Origin: Eretmocerus hayati
Taxonomy: Eukaryota > Arthropoda > Insecta > Hymenoptera > Aphelinidae
Assembly: GCA_029851415.1 (NCBI GenBank)
Contig: CM056742.1
Coordinates: 144,341,121 to 144,405,120, forward strand
DNA length: 64,000 nt
Reading direction: 5' to 3'
The first letter of the stretch is position 1. Every line of letters starts with the position of its first letter. Under the pieces are notes generated by a model that searched no databases, had not been told where the DNA came from, and saw only the letters and a program-made list of their open reading frames with translations. Positions 63,701-64,000 of this stretch are shown here, piece by piece. Position numbers and translations under genes: made by a program.

Positions 63701-64000
63701 CTGACCTTACATAATGTTTCAACACGTGTAGCCGTGTCTATCTCCTTTTTTTCAAACAAGCGCTTCAAATGTTGAAAGTTGAGGTAAAAATGATTGATAT
63801 CTAATTTGAAATTTCCTCTATTTCAGGGTTAACGTAGTACAGTGGAACGAAGATCTGTACGAGAAACAGCTAATCGAGCGTACAATGGATGCTTGCGGAG
63901 GCCATGTCGACGTCGTAATTGACTTTGGTACCACATCTCGTAGTCTTCATCGCAGCATGCAATGCCTAAGTAAAGGTGGCGTCGTTTTTGTAAGCCGTGA
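60772..64000 (+). CDS. Medium-chain dehydrogenase/reductase (zinc-independent, quinone-oxidoreductase-like), 3' end beyond window
   Basis: Exons are 60772-60839, 61845-62469, 63004-63185 and 63827 to at least 64000, joined in phase at GT-AG sites. About 350 residues are visible. After a Pro-rich leader comes a GroES-like domain (IRVVCAGACYHPR, PGYEVAGIVESLGDEV, GDRVIMYPH), then a Rossmann nucleotide-binding fold (ILIVGTGGLALWALRIA) and VDVVIDFGTT. Members reduce carbonyl or quinone groups with NAD(P)H. The His of the usual GHE motif is Tyr here (PGYE), and the four-Cys structural zinc loop is absent, so neither metal site looks intact. A Ser/Gly/Asn-rich insert of about 45 residues (about 75-120) splits the GroES-like domain. 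Exon 2 starts at a tandem acceptor (TTTCAGCAGCAG), which could vary the protein by one or two residues. I cannot name the exact orthologue. Drosophila Drat is one possibility, unverified. Confidence 0.88.

Overview
The window is nuclear DNA from an insect, most likely a hymenopteran. The evidence is AT-rich sequence, short GT-AG introns, TATA and initiator-like promoters, many short non-autonomous DNA transposons with TTAA or TA target sites, and an invertebrate-type beta-1,4-GalNAc transferase. The order is an inference that I could not test without a search.

Five protein-coding genes are well supported, all split by introns. A CCP6/AGBL4-type cytosolic carboxypeptidase lies on + at about 6.35-8.65 kb, possibly with a tail exon to 10.26 kb; its first exon is unresolved. 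An RBM5/RBM10-type splicing factor lies on + at 21.17-25.71 kb and looks complete at 913 aa. A bre-4-type beta-1,4-N-acetylgalactosaminyltransferase lies on - at 27.53-26.46 kb and is tail-to-tail with RBM5. The housekeeping 5-aminolevulinate synthase lies on - at 30.05-28.28 kb, with two 5' UTR exons reaching back to about 30.8 kb. A medium-chain dehydrogenase/reductase (zinc-independent type) starts at 60.77 kb on + behind a TATA box at 60.46 kb and runs off the window end. The five act in unrelated pathways (tubulin deglutamylation, splicing, glycan synthesis, haem synthesis, redox metabolism), so this is ordinary gene neighbourhood and not a functional cluster.

The rest is gene-poor: 1-6.3 kb, 10.3-21.1 kb and a 30-kb stretch at 30.8-60.4 kb. 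I recognise no proteins there. It does hold many palindromic elements: piggyBac-like TTAA MITEs, a TA-flanked foldback MITE, an 834-bp element with paired terminal and internal inverted repeats, and several long inverted repeats. The largest has two arms of about 550 bp around a loop of about 180 bp (38.18-39.47 kb), and could give a long hairpin RNA if transcribed.

The most notable protein-level observations are three. The carboxypeptidase has His where the M14 catalytic Glu belongs, with the zinc ligands intact. The GalNAc transferase has an 84-nt intron that is stop-free and a multiple of three, so its retention would insert 28 residues just before the metal-ligand motif. The carboxypeptidase may have a phase-matched low-complexity tail exon. 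I found no CRISPR, rRNA or convincing tRNA, and no clear case of a wholly new system.
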